Below are positions 38,993 to 48,684 of a stretch of DNA of 64,000 bases, piece by piece (the stretch's first letter is position 1; each line of letters opens with the position of its first letter). The translations under genes and the position numbers were made by a program. Source of the DNA: Clostridia bacterium (GTDB taxonomy: Bacteria > Bacillota > Clostridia > Oscillospirales > CAG-272). The stretch covers positions 1 to 64,000 of the forward strand of contig JAFUQP010000008.1 of the NCBI GenBank assembly GCA_017472305.1. The letters run 5' to 3'. The notes below the pieces were generated by a model. It did not search any database, was not told where the DNA came from, and saw only the letters and a program-made list of their open reading frames with translations.

Positions 38993-40087
38993 ATGGAAAA
39001 CGCAAAAAAACAATCAAAATTCCGTGCCTTCCTTGACAGGAAGGGAATAACCCTCTCCCCGAAGGTTTATTTTGTGGATGCAATGAGCGCAATGGCGCTC
39101 GGTCTGTTCGCATCACTCCTTATGGGAACGATTTTCGGCACAATAGCCGACCTTATACCCGAAGGGAACGTCGTAAGAGAATACTTTGACCTTCTCTCGG
39201 GTGCGGGCGGAGCTGTCGGCGCTATGATAGGCGTAGCGATAGCCTACTCCTTAAAGGCACCGCCGCTTGTTATGTTTTCGGCAGGTGTTGTCGGTATGTT
39301 CGGTAACGCGCTCGGTACTACTGTAATCTTTGAGGGCGTAGAGAAATCCGTAAGTGCAGGCCCTCTTGGCGCATTTGTCTGCGTGCTTGTAGCAGTTGAG
39401 GTTGGCAAAATCGTTTCAAAGACAACTAAAGTTGACATTTTGGTGACTCCCGCAACTACGCTCGGCGTCGGTGGACTCGTTGGAATGCTCCTTTGCCCTG
39501 CGTGCGCGTATCTTATGTATTGGCTCGGCTATTTCGTTAATTACGCTACCGAGATACAGCCCTTCTTTATGGGAATAATAATCTCGGTTGTCGTTGGTAT
39601 TGTTCTGACGCTCCCGATAAGCTCTGCGGCGCTCTGCGCTATGATTGGCATTACGGGACTTGCGGGCGGCGCCGCCACGGTTGGCTGCTGCGCGCAGATG
39701 GTCGGCTTTGCGGCAATATCATTCCGTGAAAACAGATGGGGCGGCGTTGTCGCTCAGGGTCTCGGCACGTCGATGCTCCAGATGGGCAACATAGTGAAGA
39801 ACCCCAAAATCTGGATACCCCCGACACTTGCTGCCGCGATTACAGGACCGCTATCCACCTGCCTCTTTAAGCTTGAATGTACGGGCGTAAGCGCCGGAAT
39901 GGGCACCTGCGGTCTTGTAGGTCCGATAGGCATCATAACCGATATGAAGGACGAAAACCTTGTGGCAGCGCTTCTCGGAATACTTATCCTTTGTATCGTT
40001 TTGCCCGCGGCTCTGTCGCTTCTTTTCTCCGAGATTATGAGAAAGCTCGGATGGATAAAGGACGGAGACCTATCGCTTGACCTTTAA
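38993..40087 (+). CDS. PTS sugar transporter subunit IIC (EIIC_2 type), stand-alone
   Basis: 364-aa protein with ~9-10 hydrophobic segments, matching the PTS_EIIC_2 family (MALGLFASLLMGTIFGTIAD, VEVGKIVSKTTKVDILVTPA, PISSAALCAMIGITGLAGGA, TCGLVGPIGIITDM). No EIIA or EIIB is encoded nearby, so it either recruits components from elsewhere or transports without phosphorylation. Gene order ruvX-IIC-pncB with short gaps suggests one operon; substrate unknown. Confidence 0.82.
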   Translation: MENAKKQSKFRAFLDRKGITLSPKVYFVDAMSAMALGLFASLLMGTIFGTIADLIPEGNVVREYFDLLSGAGGAVGAMIGVAIAYSLKAPPLVMFSAGVVGMFGNALGTTVIFEGVEKSVSAGPLGAFVCVLVAVEVGKIVSKTTKVDILVTPATTLGVGGLVGMLLCPACAYLMYWLGYFVNYATEIQPFFMGIIISVVVGIVLTLPISSAALCAMIGITGLAGGAATVGCCAQMVGFAAISFRENRWGGVVAQGLGTSMLQMGNIVKNPKIWIPPTLAAAITGPLSTCLFKLECTGVSAGMGTCGLVGPIGIITDMKDENLVAALLGILILCIVLPAALSLLFSEIMRKLGWIKDGDLSLDL

Positions 40088-40157
40088 TTCCTATGCCGCC
40101 TCTTTTGGCATTCCACAAGATACTTACAGTCGCTTTAAGCGACAGAATGGAGATTTT

Positions 40158-41600
40158 ATGTCTACACTTAATACAACTCTGCTTTGTGACTTTTACGAGC
40201 TTACAATGGCTAACGGATATTTTGAGCTCGGTAAGAAGGACGAGATAGCATATTTTGACGTGTTCTTCCGCAAGGTGCCCGACGGTGGCGGATTTGCAAT
40301 CGCGGCGGGCCTTGAGCAGGTTATAGATTACATCAAGGACCTTCGCTTTACCGCCGAGGATATAGAGTTCCTTCGCTCGAAGGGTATTTTCTCCGAGGGA
40401 TTTCTCGATTATCTGAAGGATTTTCGCTTTACGGGTGATATATATGCCGTTCCCGAGGGAACGCCGATATTCCCGAACGAGCCTATGATGACGGTAAGAG
40501 CCCCCTCTGTTGAGGCGCAGTTTATTGAAACCTTCGTGCTTCTTTGCCTCAACCACCAGTCGCTCATAGCTACCAAGGCAAACAGGGTAGTGAGAGCCGC
40601 TGACGGCAGACCGGTTATGGAGTTTGGCTCAAGACGCGCTCAGGGCGCTGACGGCGCGATACTCGGTGCGCGTGCGGCATTTATCGGCGGCTGTGCGGCT
40701 ACTGCCTGCACAATTTCCGACAGAGATTACGCAATTCCCGCGACGGGCACTATGGCGCACTCCTGGGTGCAGATGTTTGATAACGAGTACGACGCCTTCA
40801 GTGCGTACTGTAAGCTTTATCCCGAAAATGCAACGCTCCTCGTCGATACCTATGACGTTCTCAGAAGCGGTGTACCGAACGCAATCCGCGCCTTCAAGGA
40901 ATTCCTTTTGCCGAAGGGCATCACAAAATGCGGAATCAGACTTGACTCGGGAGATATCACCTACCTTTCGAAGAAGGCGAGGAAAATGCTCGACGAGGCG
41001 GGACTGTACGACTGCAAGATTGTAGTTTCAAACTCGCTTGACGAAAATATTATCCGTGATATAATCCTTCAGGGGGCGAAAATCGACTCCTTTGGAGTAG
41101 GCGAACGCCTTATCACGGCAAAATCCAATCCCGTCTTCGGCGGAGTGTATAAGCTCGTCGCCAAGGAGGAGGGAGGAGCAATTATTCCCAAAATAAAAAT
41201 CTCGGAGAACCCCGAGAAGATTACCAACCCTCACTTCAAGAAGGTCTACAGAATAATCGACAACGAAACCGGAGTTGCAATTGCCGACCTGCTTACGGTC
41301 TATGACGAGGTAATCGACGAGTCGAAGCCGCTTGAGCTCTTTGACCCCGTGGAAACCTGGAAGAAGAAAATCGTTACAAACTACACCGCGCGCGAGCTGC
41401 TTGTCCCTATCTTCAAGGACGGAGAGTGTGTCTATAAGAAGCCTCACATCACCGAAATACAGAGCTACTGCCGCGACGAGGTAGCAACCCTTTGGGAAGA
41501 GGTCAAGAGGTTTGAAAACCCCCACCGTTACTACGTAGACCTCTCGAGAAAGCTCTGGGACATCAAGCACAGCCTTCTCGAAAACAGAGGCAAAAAGTAA
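40158..41600 (+). CDS. pncB: Nicotinate phosphoribosyltransferase
   Basis: 480 aa from ATG 40158 (TGGAG upstream; 27 extra in-frame residues before it are ignored). CDFYELTMANGYFELG, FEVFFRKVPDGGGFAIAAGL-like block, EFGSRRAQGADGAILGARAA, the catalytic-His region TGTMAHSWVQMFDNEYDAF, and IRLDSGDITYLSKKARKMLD. Converts nicotinate, PRPP and ATP to nicotinate mononucleotide in NAD salvage. Likely NiaR-regulated. Confidence 0.95.
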   Translation: MSTLNTTLLCDFYELTMANGYFELGKKDEIAYFDVFFRKVPDGGGFAIAAGLEQVIDYIKDLRFTAEDIEFLRSKGIFSEGFLDYLKDFRFTGDIYAVPEGTPIFPNEPMMTVRAPSVEAQFIETFVLLCLNHQSLIATKANRVVRAADGRPVMEFGSRRAQGADGAILGARAAFIGGCAATACTISDRDYAIPATGTMAHSWVQMFDNEYDAFSAYCKLYPENATLLVDTYDVLRSGVPNAIRAFKEFLLPKGITKCGIRLDSGDITYLSKKARKMLDEAGLYDCKIVVSNSLDENIIRDIILQGAKIDSFGVGERLITAKSNPVFGGVYKLVAKEEGGAIIPKIKISENPEKITNPHFKKVYRIIDNETGVAIADLLTVYDEVIDESKPLELFDPVETWKKKIVTNYTARELLVPIFKDGECVYKKPHITEIQSYCRDEVATLWEEVKRFENPHRYYVDLSRKLWDIKHSLLENRGKK

Positions 41601-41645
41601 ACTTCGATTTACAAAATACGGCATATTTGCCATAACGGAGTCTGT

Positions 41646-42662
41646 ATGAGAAAGAAAAGAGTACTGATTATCTATACCGGCGGTACTATAGGAATGAAGA
41701 AAACCGAGAAGGGGTATTCTCCCGTCGAGGGGTATCTTTCCGAGGAGCTTAAGCTGACGAGTGACCTTCTTCGTTCCGATTTTCCCGAGTGGGAGCTTTA
41801 CGAGATGAGCCCGCTGCTCGACTCGTCCGACGTGACAGTGCGTGAGTGGAACGAAATCGGCAGAGTCGTATACGAGAACTATTCACACTACGACGGCTTC
41901 GTAGTGCTACACGGCACCGACACTATGGCTTATACCGCATCGGCTCTCTCGTTTATACTTGACGGACTCGATAAGCCCGTCGTGCTTACAGGCTCACAGA
42001 TTCCGCTATCCGAGCTTCGCAGCGACGGCAGGGAGAACCTTATAACCTCGGTGATTATTGCATCAGAGGGTGTTGCCAGAGAGGTTTCGCTCTATTTCAG
42101 CGGCAAGCTTTTGCGCGGTAACAGGGCGACCAAAATGTCGGCTGACGACCTTGTCGCGTTCGATTCTCCGAACCTTCCGCACCTTGCCGACGTCGGTATC
42201 GAAATCAAATATAATTATTCGGTGCTTAAGAAGGCGTCCGGCAAGCCTCTTGTGCTTCGTCGGTTTGCGGAAACTCCTATTGGAGTTTTAAAGGTATTCC
42301 CGGGAATACAGTTCGGGCTCTTTGAGTCGATTATGACCGAGAAGCTCTCGGGTATAGTTCTTGAAACCTTCGGAGCCGGTAATATTCCCTCGTCGGGGGG
42401 TGAGCTTCTTCCTATAATCAGAAACGCCTTCGCTCACGGCTCGGTTGTAGTTGTCTGCTCGCAGTGCCCCTCGGGCACGGTTACGCTCGGCGCCTACGAA
42501 ACTGGCTTCGCACTCAAGACAGCCGGTGCCGTCAGCGGCGCGGATATGACAACAGAAGCGGCGGTTACCAAGCTTTATTATCTTTTCAGCCTTGGACTTT
42601 CCACCGAACAAATCAAGGAGAAAATGGAAATCAGCCTTCGCGGCGAGATGACCGAGTATTGA
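41646..42662 (+). CDS. ansA: Type I L-asparaginase
   Basis: 338-aa cytoplasmic-type asparaginase hydrolysing asparagine to aspartate and ammonia. IIYTGGTIGMKKTEKGYSP has the catalytic Thr of TGGTI; FVVLHGTDTMAYTASALSFI has the second TDT; LTGSQIPLSELRSDGRENLI supplies further active-site residues. No signal peptide. Preceded by ACGGAG. A strong terminator follows at 42735. Confidence 0.93.
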   Translation: MRKKRVLIIYTGGTIGMKKTEKGYSPVEGYLSEELKLTSDLLRSDFPEWELYEMSPLLDSSDVTVREWNEIGRVVYENYSHYDGFVVLHGTDTMAYTASALSFILDGLDKPVVLTGSQIPLSELRSDGRENLITSVIIASEGVAREVSLYFSGKLLRGNRATKMSADDLVAFDSPNLPHLADVGIEIKYNYSVLKKASGKPLVLRRFAETPIGVLKVFPGIQFGLFESIMTEKLSGIVLETFGAGNIPSSGGELLPIIRNAFAHGSVVVVCSQCPSGTVTLGAYETGFALKTAGAVSGADMTTEAAVTKLYYLFSLGLSTEQIKEKMEISLRGEMTEY

Positions 42663-42734
42663 CTTTTACCCGGATTTGACAGAACCTTGATTTTTTGACC
42701 TTAAATTTTAACCTTAAAGTATACTAAAAAACAG

Positions 42735-42783
42735 AGAAAGAGCTTAGTGCGGTATCGCTTGTGATACGCTCTAAGCTCTTTCT
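42735..42783. terminator. Bidirectional terminator
   Basis: AGAAAGAGCTTAG and its complement plus an inner GCGGTATC/GATACGCT-type stem, between convergent ansA and thiI. Confidence 0.85.
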
Positions 42784-42849
42784 ATGTTTATTGTTTCATT
42801 CTTAATCTAACTGCTTTGCTTGTTGTAAGTGCCAAAGGGCAGGTGCCCC

Positions 42850-44043
42850 TTATTTGTACTCTGGGAAAACAAGCTTCGTTTCGGTGGTCATAGTCGCGTA
42901 AGCCTCGTCAAGAAGTGCCTCTACGTCAAGCTTATCAAGCTCGCGCATAACGTCCTCGATACGAGGCTTGGTTTTCGGGTGACGGGGAGTGAAAACGGTG
43001 CAGCAGTCCTCAAAAGGAAGAATTGAGGTGTCAAAGGTGCCGTAGCGCCGCGCCTCGATAACTATCTCGTTCTTGTCAAGTCCTATGCAGGGTCTGAACA
43101 CAGGCATATTGACAACAGAGTCTGTAACCTCGATAGCGGCAAGCGTCTGCGAGGCAACCTGACCGAGGCTTTCACCTGTTATAAGTGCATGACAGTTGTA
43201 CTCGCGCGCTGTTCTCTCGGCAAGCTTCATCATAAAGATACGCAGAAGGATAGTGAAGTAATCCTCCTCGCACCTGTCGCGTATCTCCTCTTGAACGTGG
43301 GTGAGCGAAATTACGTGAACGTGCATACGTGAAACGAATCGGCACATCTCCTCGGCAAGAGTCATAACCTTTTCCCTTGCGCGCTCTGAGGTGTAGGGGA
43401 AGGACTCAAAGTGCAGAGCCTCAATGTCCATGCCTCGCTTTGCCATCATACAGCCTGCAACGGGGGAGTCTATTCCACCGGAAAGCAGCAGCAGTCCGCG
43501 TCCCGCTGAACGAAGCGGCAAACCGCCGGCGCCCGGCTCCTGACCTGCTCTGATATATGCATGGTCGTCGCGCACCTCAACCGTCACCGTAACGTCGGGG
43601 GAATGCACGTCAACCTTGATGCCTCTTACAGTCGAGAGAATAACGCCGCCTATTTCAGCGGAAATCTCGGGCGAGGTAAGCGGGAAACGCTTGTCCGAGC
43701 GCTTTGCGTCAACCTTGAAGGTTCGCTTTCCGGCAAGCTTTTCGGGAAGATACTCCCTTGCCATAGCCTTGATGGACTCCATATTTTTCTCGCATACCGC
43801 GGCGCGGTTAACGCCTACGATACCGAAAACGCAGCGCGCCGTGTCGTACATTCCGTCCATATCGCACTCGGAATTCTGCGGCTCGATATAGAGGGTCGAC
43901 TGCTTGTAATAAATCTTGAAAATGCCGTGAGGGCTTGCGCGTCTGCGAAGCTCCTTCACAAGAGAGGATTCGAAATTCTGGCGGTTAGCGCCCTTAAGCA
44001 CAACCTCGCCGAATTTGCACAGTATAACCTCGGGAATGTTCAT
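42850..44043 (-). CDS. thiI: tRNA 4-thiouridine synthetase
   Basis: 397 aa from ATG 44043 (AGAGG 7 nt upstream; an open frame extends 93 bp further). N-terminal ferredoxin-like + THUMP region (CKFGEVVLKGANRQNFESSL... IKAMAREYLPEKLAGKRTFK), then the PP-loop LLLLSGGIDSPVAGCMMAKR and the AANH core to ITGESLGQVASQTLAAIEVT. No C-terminal rhodanese, so this is the shorter form that uses a separate sulfur donor. Makes s4U8 in tRNA; may also serve thiamine synthesis. Confidence 0.92.
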   Translation of the reverse strand: MNIPEVILCKFGEVVLKGANRQNFESSLVKELRRRASPHGIFKIYYKQSTLYIEPQNSECDMDGMYDTARCVFGIVGVNRAAVCEKNMESIKAMAREYLPEKLAGKRTFKVDAKRSDKRFPLTSPEISAEIGGVILSTVRGIKVDVHSPDVTVTVEVRDDHAYIRAGQEPGAGGLPLRSAGRGLLLLSGGIDSPVAGCMMAKRGMDIEALHFESFPYTSERAREKVMTLAEEMCRFVSRMHVHVISLTHVQEEIRDRCEEDYFTILLRIFMMKLAERTAREYNCHALITGESLGQVASQTLAAIEVTDSVVNMPVFRPCIGLDKNEIVIEARRYGTFDTSILPFEDCCTVFTPRHPKTKPRIEDVMRELDKLDVEALLDEAYATMTTETKLVFPEYK

Positions 44044-44105
44044 TGTCAACCTCTTAAAAATTATTTCCATATCATTATATCCCAAGATGAGAAAAAAGTC
44101 AATAC

Positions 44106-44561
44106 TCAATGCTTTGATATTACTCTTCTCGCGCAATTTTCCGCGCGCTCAGAGTCGGAGAGTGACGAGTAAAACACCACCCGTCCCCGAGATATTATTA
44201 TTCCGCCCTCACCACGTGTCAAAAGAGAAAGCCTTTCCTCGCACATATCTATGACCTGTTCACGCTCGCCCTCGTTTTCACAAACGAAAAAACCGCATTC
44301 TGTTCCGTAGTCGCTCCTTACGTTTAAAAGCAGTGCGTAGCTTTCCGGGAAATCTCCATCGAAAATAAAGAGCTTGGATAAAAGCTCTCCCGAGGCATAG
44401 CCGTCGTCGCCTTCCTTTGCCGAGGATGAGTAGACAACCCCATCAATACCGTAGGAGCGTAAAAACTCCGACATAAGTGTATCGGCGCTGACCTTCTCTT
44501 CACAGCAAACAAGCGAGAAAATCATAATTAAGATGACGAAAACAGATAAAAGCCTCTTCAC
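44106..44561 (-). CDS. 151-aa lipoprotein, unknown (GTG start)
   Basis: GTG 44561 follows AGAAAGGTG; 33 further residues upstream in the frame are not credible. Signal VKRLLSVFVILIMIFSLVCC carries a lipobox (LVCC). The mature ~130 residues are acidic and mixed alpha/beta (SADTLMSEFLRSYGIDGVVY, GFFVCENEGEREQVIDMCEE, IIISRGRVVFYSSLSDSERA). The pattern is reminiscent of DUF4358-type Clostridial lipoproteins but I cannot confirm. Gene lies 62 bp upstream of thiI on the same strand. Confidence 0.65.
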   Translation of the reverse strand: MKRLLSVFVILIMIFSLVCCEEKVSADTLMSEFLRSYGIDGVVYSSSAKEGDDGYASGELLSKLFIFDGDFPESYALLLNVRSDYGTECGFFVCENEGEREQVIDMCEERLSLLTRGEGGIIISRGRVVFYSSLSDSERAENCARRVISKH

Positions 44562-44741
44562 AAGCCACACCTTTCTATCGAGCGTAATAGGTTGTATCGG
44601 TAAAGTATATGAACGGAGATAACGATTAATGCTCAATGATAAAATCGAGGAAAAAGTCAAGTGAAAATGCTTTTAACCTATAGACGGAAGCAATAAAATA
44701 TGTTAAAATAAATTTAAAAGAAAAAAAGAAGGGGAAAGACA

Positions 44742-46454
44742 ATGTCCAGACTTTTCAGAGAGCACAGAATAAGAGAATGCGAAATACTTGACGGTACGTG
44801 GAATTTTGCTGCTGACCCGTCGGGGGTTGGAATTGACGAGGGCTGGCAAAACGGCTTTGAAGGCACCTCTACCGTCGTACCTTCGGTATGGAATACCAAG
44901 GGGGGACTTGAGGAATACGAGGGGGCGTGCTGGTACAGCCGCGAGCTTTATACCGAGGGCGGAACGCTCCGCTTCGTTTTCGGCTCGGTGCTTACCGAGG
45001 CACGCGTGTGGCTTGACGGTGAGTATCTCGGCTCGCATTACGGCGGATTCTGTCAGTTCGAGCTTATAAAAAGAAATGTTTCCAGAGGTGAGCACAGACT
45101 TACCGTAAGAGTTGACAACAGCTCTGACTCAAGGTCAATTCCGCAGAGCGGGGTCGATTGGTATCATTACGGCGGTATAACAAGGCAGGTGTCGGTCGAG
45201 AGGCTTGACGGAATTTGCGTGCTTGCGGCAAGGCTCGAATACACGCTCTCGCCAAAGCTTGACAGTGTCGATTGCAGAGTAGCCTTAACGCTCTTCAACT
45301 CGCAGGACATAGAGTTGACCGACAGTATATCCGTAAGACTTCTTGACAAGGAGATTTCTGTTCCCGTCACTCTGAAGGCGGGCGAAACGCGCGAAATATG
45401 CACACAGAACTTTACAATTTCGGGCTTTGAGCTCTGGTCAACAGATAATCCGAGGCTGTATGCTCTCGAGGTCAGCTCCTCGACGGACGACCTTTACGAC
45501 AGAGTGGGCTTCCGCCTTGTTGAGGTAAAGAGCGACGGAGTATACCTTAACGGCAGATACGTCGAGCTTCTCGGTGTCAACCGTCACGAGGAGCACCCCG
45601 ACTTCGGATTTGCCTTTCCCGAGGCGCTTATGGAGCGCGATATCGATATTGCCGTGAAAATGGGTTGCAATACAATCAGAGGCGCGCACTATCCTAACAA
45701 TCCTCTGTTCGTTGATATGCTCGACGAGCGCGGAATACTCTTTTACAGTGAAATTCCCATCTGGGGCGGCGGATTTGCGGAGGCAACCCTTAAAGACTCC
45801 GACGTGCTTCTTCGCGGTGAGCAAATGCACCGCGAGATGGTAGAGCACTACTACAATCACCCCTCGATAATAATTTGGGGAATGCACAACGAAATACTTA
45901 CCGAAACCGAGGCAGGCATTGAGATGAGCCGCCGCTACTACACGCTTCTTAAGGAAATAGGCGGCAACAGAATTGTAACCTTTGCGACCAACCGACCTCT
46001 TAAGGACGAGTGCCTTGAGTATTGCGACGTTATCTCAATAAATATGTATATCGGCTGGTACGGAAGCAAGGACGAGAGCTGGAAAGACTTTATTTCTGCC
46101 GTCAAGGTGCGCCGCGACTCGCTTGGATATGCCGACAAGCCTATACTTATGAGCGAGTTCGGTGCGGGGGCGGTCTACGGACACCGAAGCTTTGAGGGCT
46201 TCCGCTGGAGCGAGGAATATCAGGCGAAGCTTGTCGGGGAGTGCATAGAATTGTTCCATAGCGACAGTGCCGTTGCGGGAAGTCTTGTCTGGCACTTTGC
46301 CGATGCGAGAACACAGTTTGACCTCACTCGCGCAAGAGGCTACAACAATAAGGGTGTGCTGAGCGAATACAGGCACCCGAAGGCGGCATACTTCAAGGTA
46401 GCAGAGCTATATAATCGCTATCAAAAAGAATCAAAAACAAATACACGGGGGTAA
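44742..46454 (+). CDS. uidA: Beta-glucuronidase (GH2)
   Basis: 570-aa GH2 enzyme. Sugar-binding jelly-roll (~1-170, GACWYSRELYTEGGTLRFVF), Ig-like (~175-270), TIM barrel (~275-570). Acid/base Glu in IIWGMHNEI (~384), nucleophile Glu in ILMSEFGAGAVYGH (~472). The NxK motif (GYNNKG, ~535) conserved in beta-glucuronidases is present, favouring glucuronide over galactoside substrates. No signal peptide, so cytoplasmic. The second gene of the pair is a GH43-like enzyme, 5 bp away. Confidence 0.82.
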   Translation: MSRLFREHRIRECEILDGTWNFAADPSGVGIDEGWQNGFEGTSTVVPSVWNTKGGLEEYEGACWYSRELYTEGGTLRFVFGSVLTEARVWLDGEYLGSHYGGFCQFELIKRNVSRGEHRLTVRVDNSSDSRSIPQSGVDWYHYGGITRQVSVERLDGICVLAARLEYTLSPKLDSVDCRVALTLFNSQDIELTDSISVRLLDKEISVPVTLKAGETREICTQNFTISGFELWSTDNPRLYALEVSSSTDDLYDRVGFRLVEVKSDGVYLNGRYVELLGVNRHEEHPDFGFAFPEALMERDIDIAVKMGCNTIRGAHYPNNPLFVDMLDERGILFYSEIPIWGGGFAEATLKDSDVLLRGEQMHREMVEHYYNHPSIIIWGMHNEILTETEAGIEMSRRYYTLLKEIGGNRIVTFATNRPLKDECLEYCDVISINMYIGWYGSKDESWKDFISAVKVRRDSLGYADKPILMSEFGAGAVYGHRSFEGFRWSEEYQAKLVGECIELFHSDSAVAGSLVWHFADARTQFDLTRARGYNNKGVLSEYRHPKAAYFKVAELYNRYQKESKTNTRG

Positions 46455-46458
46455 AAAA

Positions 46459-47373
46459 ATGAAGAACGGACAAATCTGGTACGACGTAGACGGTAACGAT
46501 ATTCAGGCGCACGGCGGCTGTATAATCAAGTTTGGTAATCTTTACTATTGGTACGGTGAGCACAAGGGCGGCCCGAACGTTCCGAACTCCAAGGTCGAAA
46601 GAGTTGACGTTATAGGCGTATCCTGCTACACCTCTCAGGACCTTGTGAACTGGAAATACGAGGGACTTGCGCTCGAGGCGGATAAGTCCGACCCCGAAAG
46701 CCCCCTTCACCCCTCGAAGGTGCTCGAGCGCCCTAAGGTACTCTATAATGAGAAAACAGGCAAATACGTTATGTGGTTCCATAGCGACAGAGCCGACTAT
46801 CAGTTTGCGCGCGCAGGAGTTGCGATTTCCGACAACCCGAAGGGACCCTTCGTCTTTCTTCGCGATTTCACACCGAACAAGCAGGACTCCAGAGATATGA
46901 CCGTCTATAAGGACAAGGACGGTGTGGCTTATCTCTTCCACTCGGCAAACAGAAATAAGACGATGAACGTAGCAAGACTCACCGAGGACTATACCAACGT
47001 TGACGGGCTTTTTGTGTCGGTACTGCCCGACCAGGAAAGGGAAGCGCCCGCGCTGTTCTTCTATGACGGAATGTACTATATGATAAGCTCGGGCTGCACA
47101 AGCTGGAATCCGAATGCCGCGCTTTACGCCGAGTGTCCTCATCTTATGGGCAAGTGGAAGCTTATCGACAATCCGCTCGAGGGCAAGGATGCCCGTATCA
47201 CCTTCTACGGACAGTCTGCGTACATTTTTGAAGCAGAGGGAGCGTTTTACCTTATGCTCGACCACTGGAAGCCCGACTCTCTGCGTTATTCGGGCTACAG
47301 CATACTTCCGATAAAGGTCAATCCCGACAAAACCCTGACCGTGCCGTGGCAGGAAGAGTGGCTGGGTATTTAA
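46459..47373 (+). CDS. GH43-family-like glycosidase (exo-galactanase-like)
   Basis: 304-aa five-bladed beta-propeller type. IQAHGGCIIKFGNLYYWYGE near the start, VERPKVLYNEKTGKYVMWFH-like block with RPKVLYN, KQDSRDMTVYKDKDGVAYLF and SVLPDQEREAPALFFYDG follow. The pattern most resembles GH43 subfamily 24 exo-beta-1,3-galactanases. No signal peptide. Catalytic assignment is by pattern only. Its pairing with beta-glucuronidase suggests arabinogalactan side-chain degradation (beta-1,3-galactan with GlcA). Confidence 0.7.
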   Translation: MKNGQIWYDVDGNDIQAHGGCIIKFGNLYYWYGEHKGGPNVPNSKVERVDVIGVSCYTSQDLVNWKYEGLALEADKSDPESPLHPSKVLERPKVLYNEKTGKYVMWFHSDRADYQFARAGVAISDNPKGPFVFLRDFTPNKQDSRDMTVYKDKDGVAYLFHSANRNKTMNVARLTEDYTNVDGLFVSVLPDQEREAPALFFYDGMYYMISSGCTSWNPNAALYAECPHLMGKWKLIDNPLEGKDARITFYGQSAYIFEAEGAFYLMLDHWKPDSLRYSGYSILPIKVNPDKTLTVPWQEEWLGI

Positions 47374-47425
47374 ATAAACTTTACCGTTTCTAAACCGCGT
47401 TGCCTTATAATGTGCTAAAACTGCC

Positions 47426-47454
47426 TTGACAAAAAAGTACTCAAGAGGTATAAT
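47426..47454 (+). promoter_or_regulatory. Promoter of the Na+-decarboxylase subunit genes
   Basis: TTGACA, 17-bp spacer, TATAAT. Confidence 0.8.
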
Positions 47455-47508
47455 ACTTTCGGTTAAATTTGCTCTGAAAACAGAGGAAAAAACAAGAAAG
47501 GTATAGCA

Positions 47509-48669
47509 ATGAAAGAACTTTTGACTCTCTTTGACGGACTTGTCGGCTTCTTTAACGTCGGCGGTCTTAAAATGATTGCAATGTGGGCAATAGGCGGCAT
47601 TCTCATTTACCTTGCAATCAAAAAGGAAATGGAGCCGACGCTCCTGCTTCCTATCGGATTTGGCGCAATCCTTATGAACTTCCCGGGTGTTATCGAGGAG
47701 GTTGCCGACGGTGTGTATGAGTACCACTTCGTCGGTGAAACGCTCGAAACCCTCTACAACGCGGGTATCGCTAACGAGCTTTTCCCTCTGATACTCTTTA
47801 TCGGTATCGGAGCTATGATTGACTTCGGTCCTTTGCTCACTAACCCTAAGCTTATGATATTCGGCGCAGCGGCGCAGTTCGGTATCTTCTTTACCCTCTG
47901 TATGGCATCTGTGTTCTTCCCCGAAATCAAGGACGCGGCATCTATCGCAATCATCGGTGCAGCCGACGGACCTACCTCTATAGTGGTTGCCAACGCGCTC
48001 GGCTCTAATTACGTCGGAGCAATCACCGTTGCGGCATACTCCTATATGGCTCTCGTGCCTATCATTCAGCCCCCTGTAATCAAGGCGCTCACAACCAAGA
48101 ACGAGCGTAAGATTCGTATGGCGTACAACCCTCAGAGCGTATCAAAGACCACGAAGATTCTCTTCCCGATAGTAATCACTATCGTAGCCTGCGTCTTCGC
48201 TCCCTCGGCAGGCTCGCTTATCGGCTTCCTTATGTTCGGTAACCTTATCCGCGAGTGCGGAGTTCTCGACTCGCTCTCCGAAACCGCGCAAAAGGTGCTT
48301 GCGAACCTTATTACAATCTTTCTTGGCATCACCATCGCCTTCAATATGACCGCAGAGCAGTTCCTCAGCGTTCCCACTCTCCTCATTATGGGACTAGGAC
48401 TTGTTGCGTTTATAGTTGACACCGCAGGCGGCGTTCTCTTTGCGAAACTCTTCAACGTAATTCTTAAGCTTCTCGGTAAGCCTCCAATCAACCCTATGAT
48501 TGGAGCTGCGGGTATCTCTGCCTTCCCTATGTCGGGAAGAATTGTACATAAGATGGGACTTGAGGAGGATAACCAGAACTTCCTTCTTATGCATTCCATA
48601 GGCGTTAACGTATCGGGACAGATAGCGTCTGTTATTGCAGGTGCGCTTATTCTCGGCTTCTTCGGTTAA
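47509..48669 (+). CDS. oadB: Na+-translocating decarboxylase beta subunit
   Basis: 386-aa membrane protein, ~9-11 spans, OadB/GcdB/MmdB family. GAADGPTSIVVANALGSNYV and IGAAGISAFPMSGRIVHKMG contain the conserved Asp and Ser/Arg of the Na+ pathway; the C-terminal NFLLMHSIGVNVSGQIASVI is typical. Couples decarboxylation of a biotin-bound carboxyl group to Na+ export. Alpha and biotin-carrier subunits are not in this neighbourhood. Confidence 0.92.
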   Translation: MKELLTLFDGLVGFFNVGGLKMIAMWAIGGILIYLAIKKEMEPTLLLPIGFGAILMNFPGVIEEVADGVYEYHFVGETLETLYNAGIANELFPLILFIGIGAMIDFGPLLTNPKLMIFGAAAQFGIFFTLCMASVFFPEIKDAASIAIIGAADGPTSIVVANALGSNYVGAITVAAYSYMALVPIIQPPVIKALTTKNERKIRMAYNPQSVSKTTKILFPIVITIVACVFAPSAGSLIGFLMFGNLIRECGVLDSLSETAQKVLANLITIFLGITIAFNMTAEQFLSVPTLLIMGLGLVAFIVDTAGGVLFAKLFNVILKLLGKPPINPMIGAAGISAFPMSGRIVHKMGLEEDNQNFLLMHSIGVNVSGQIASVIAGALILGFFG

Positions 48670-48684
48670 TAGGAAAGGAGAAAA

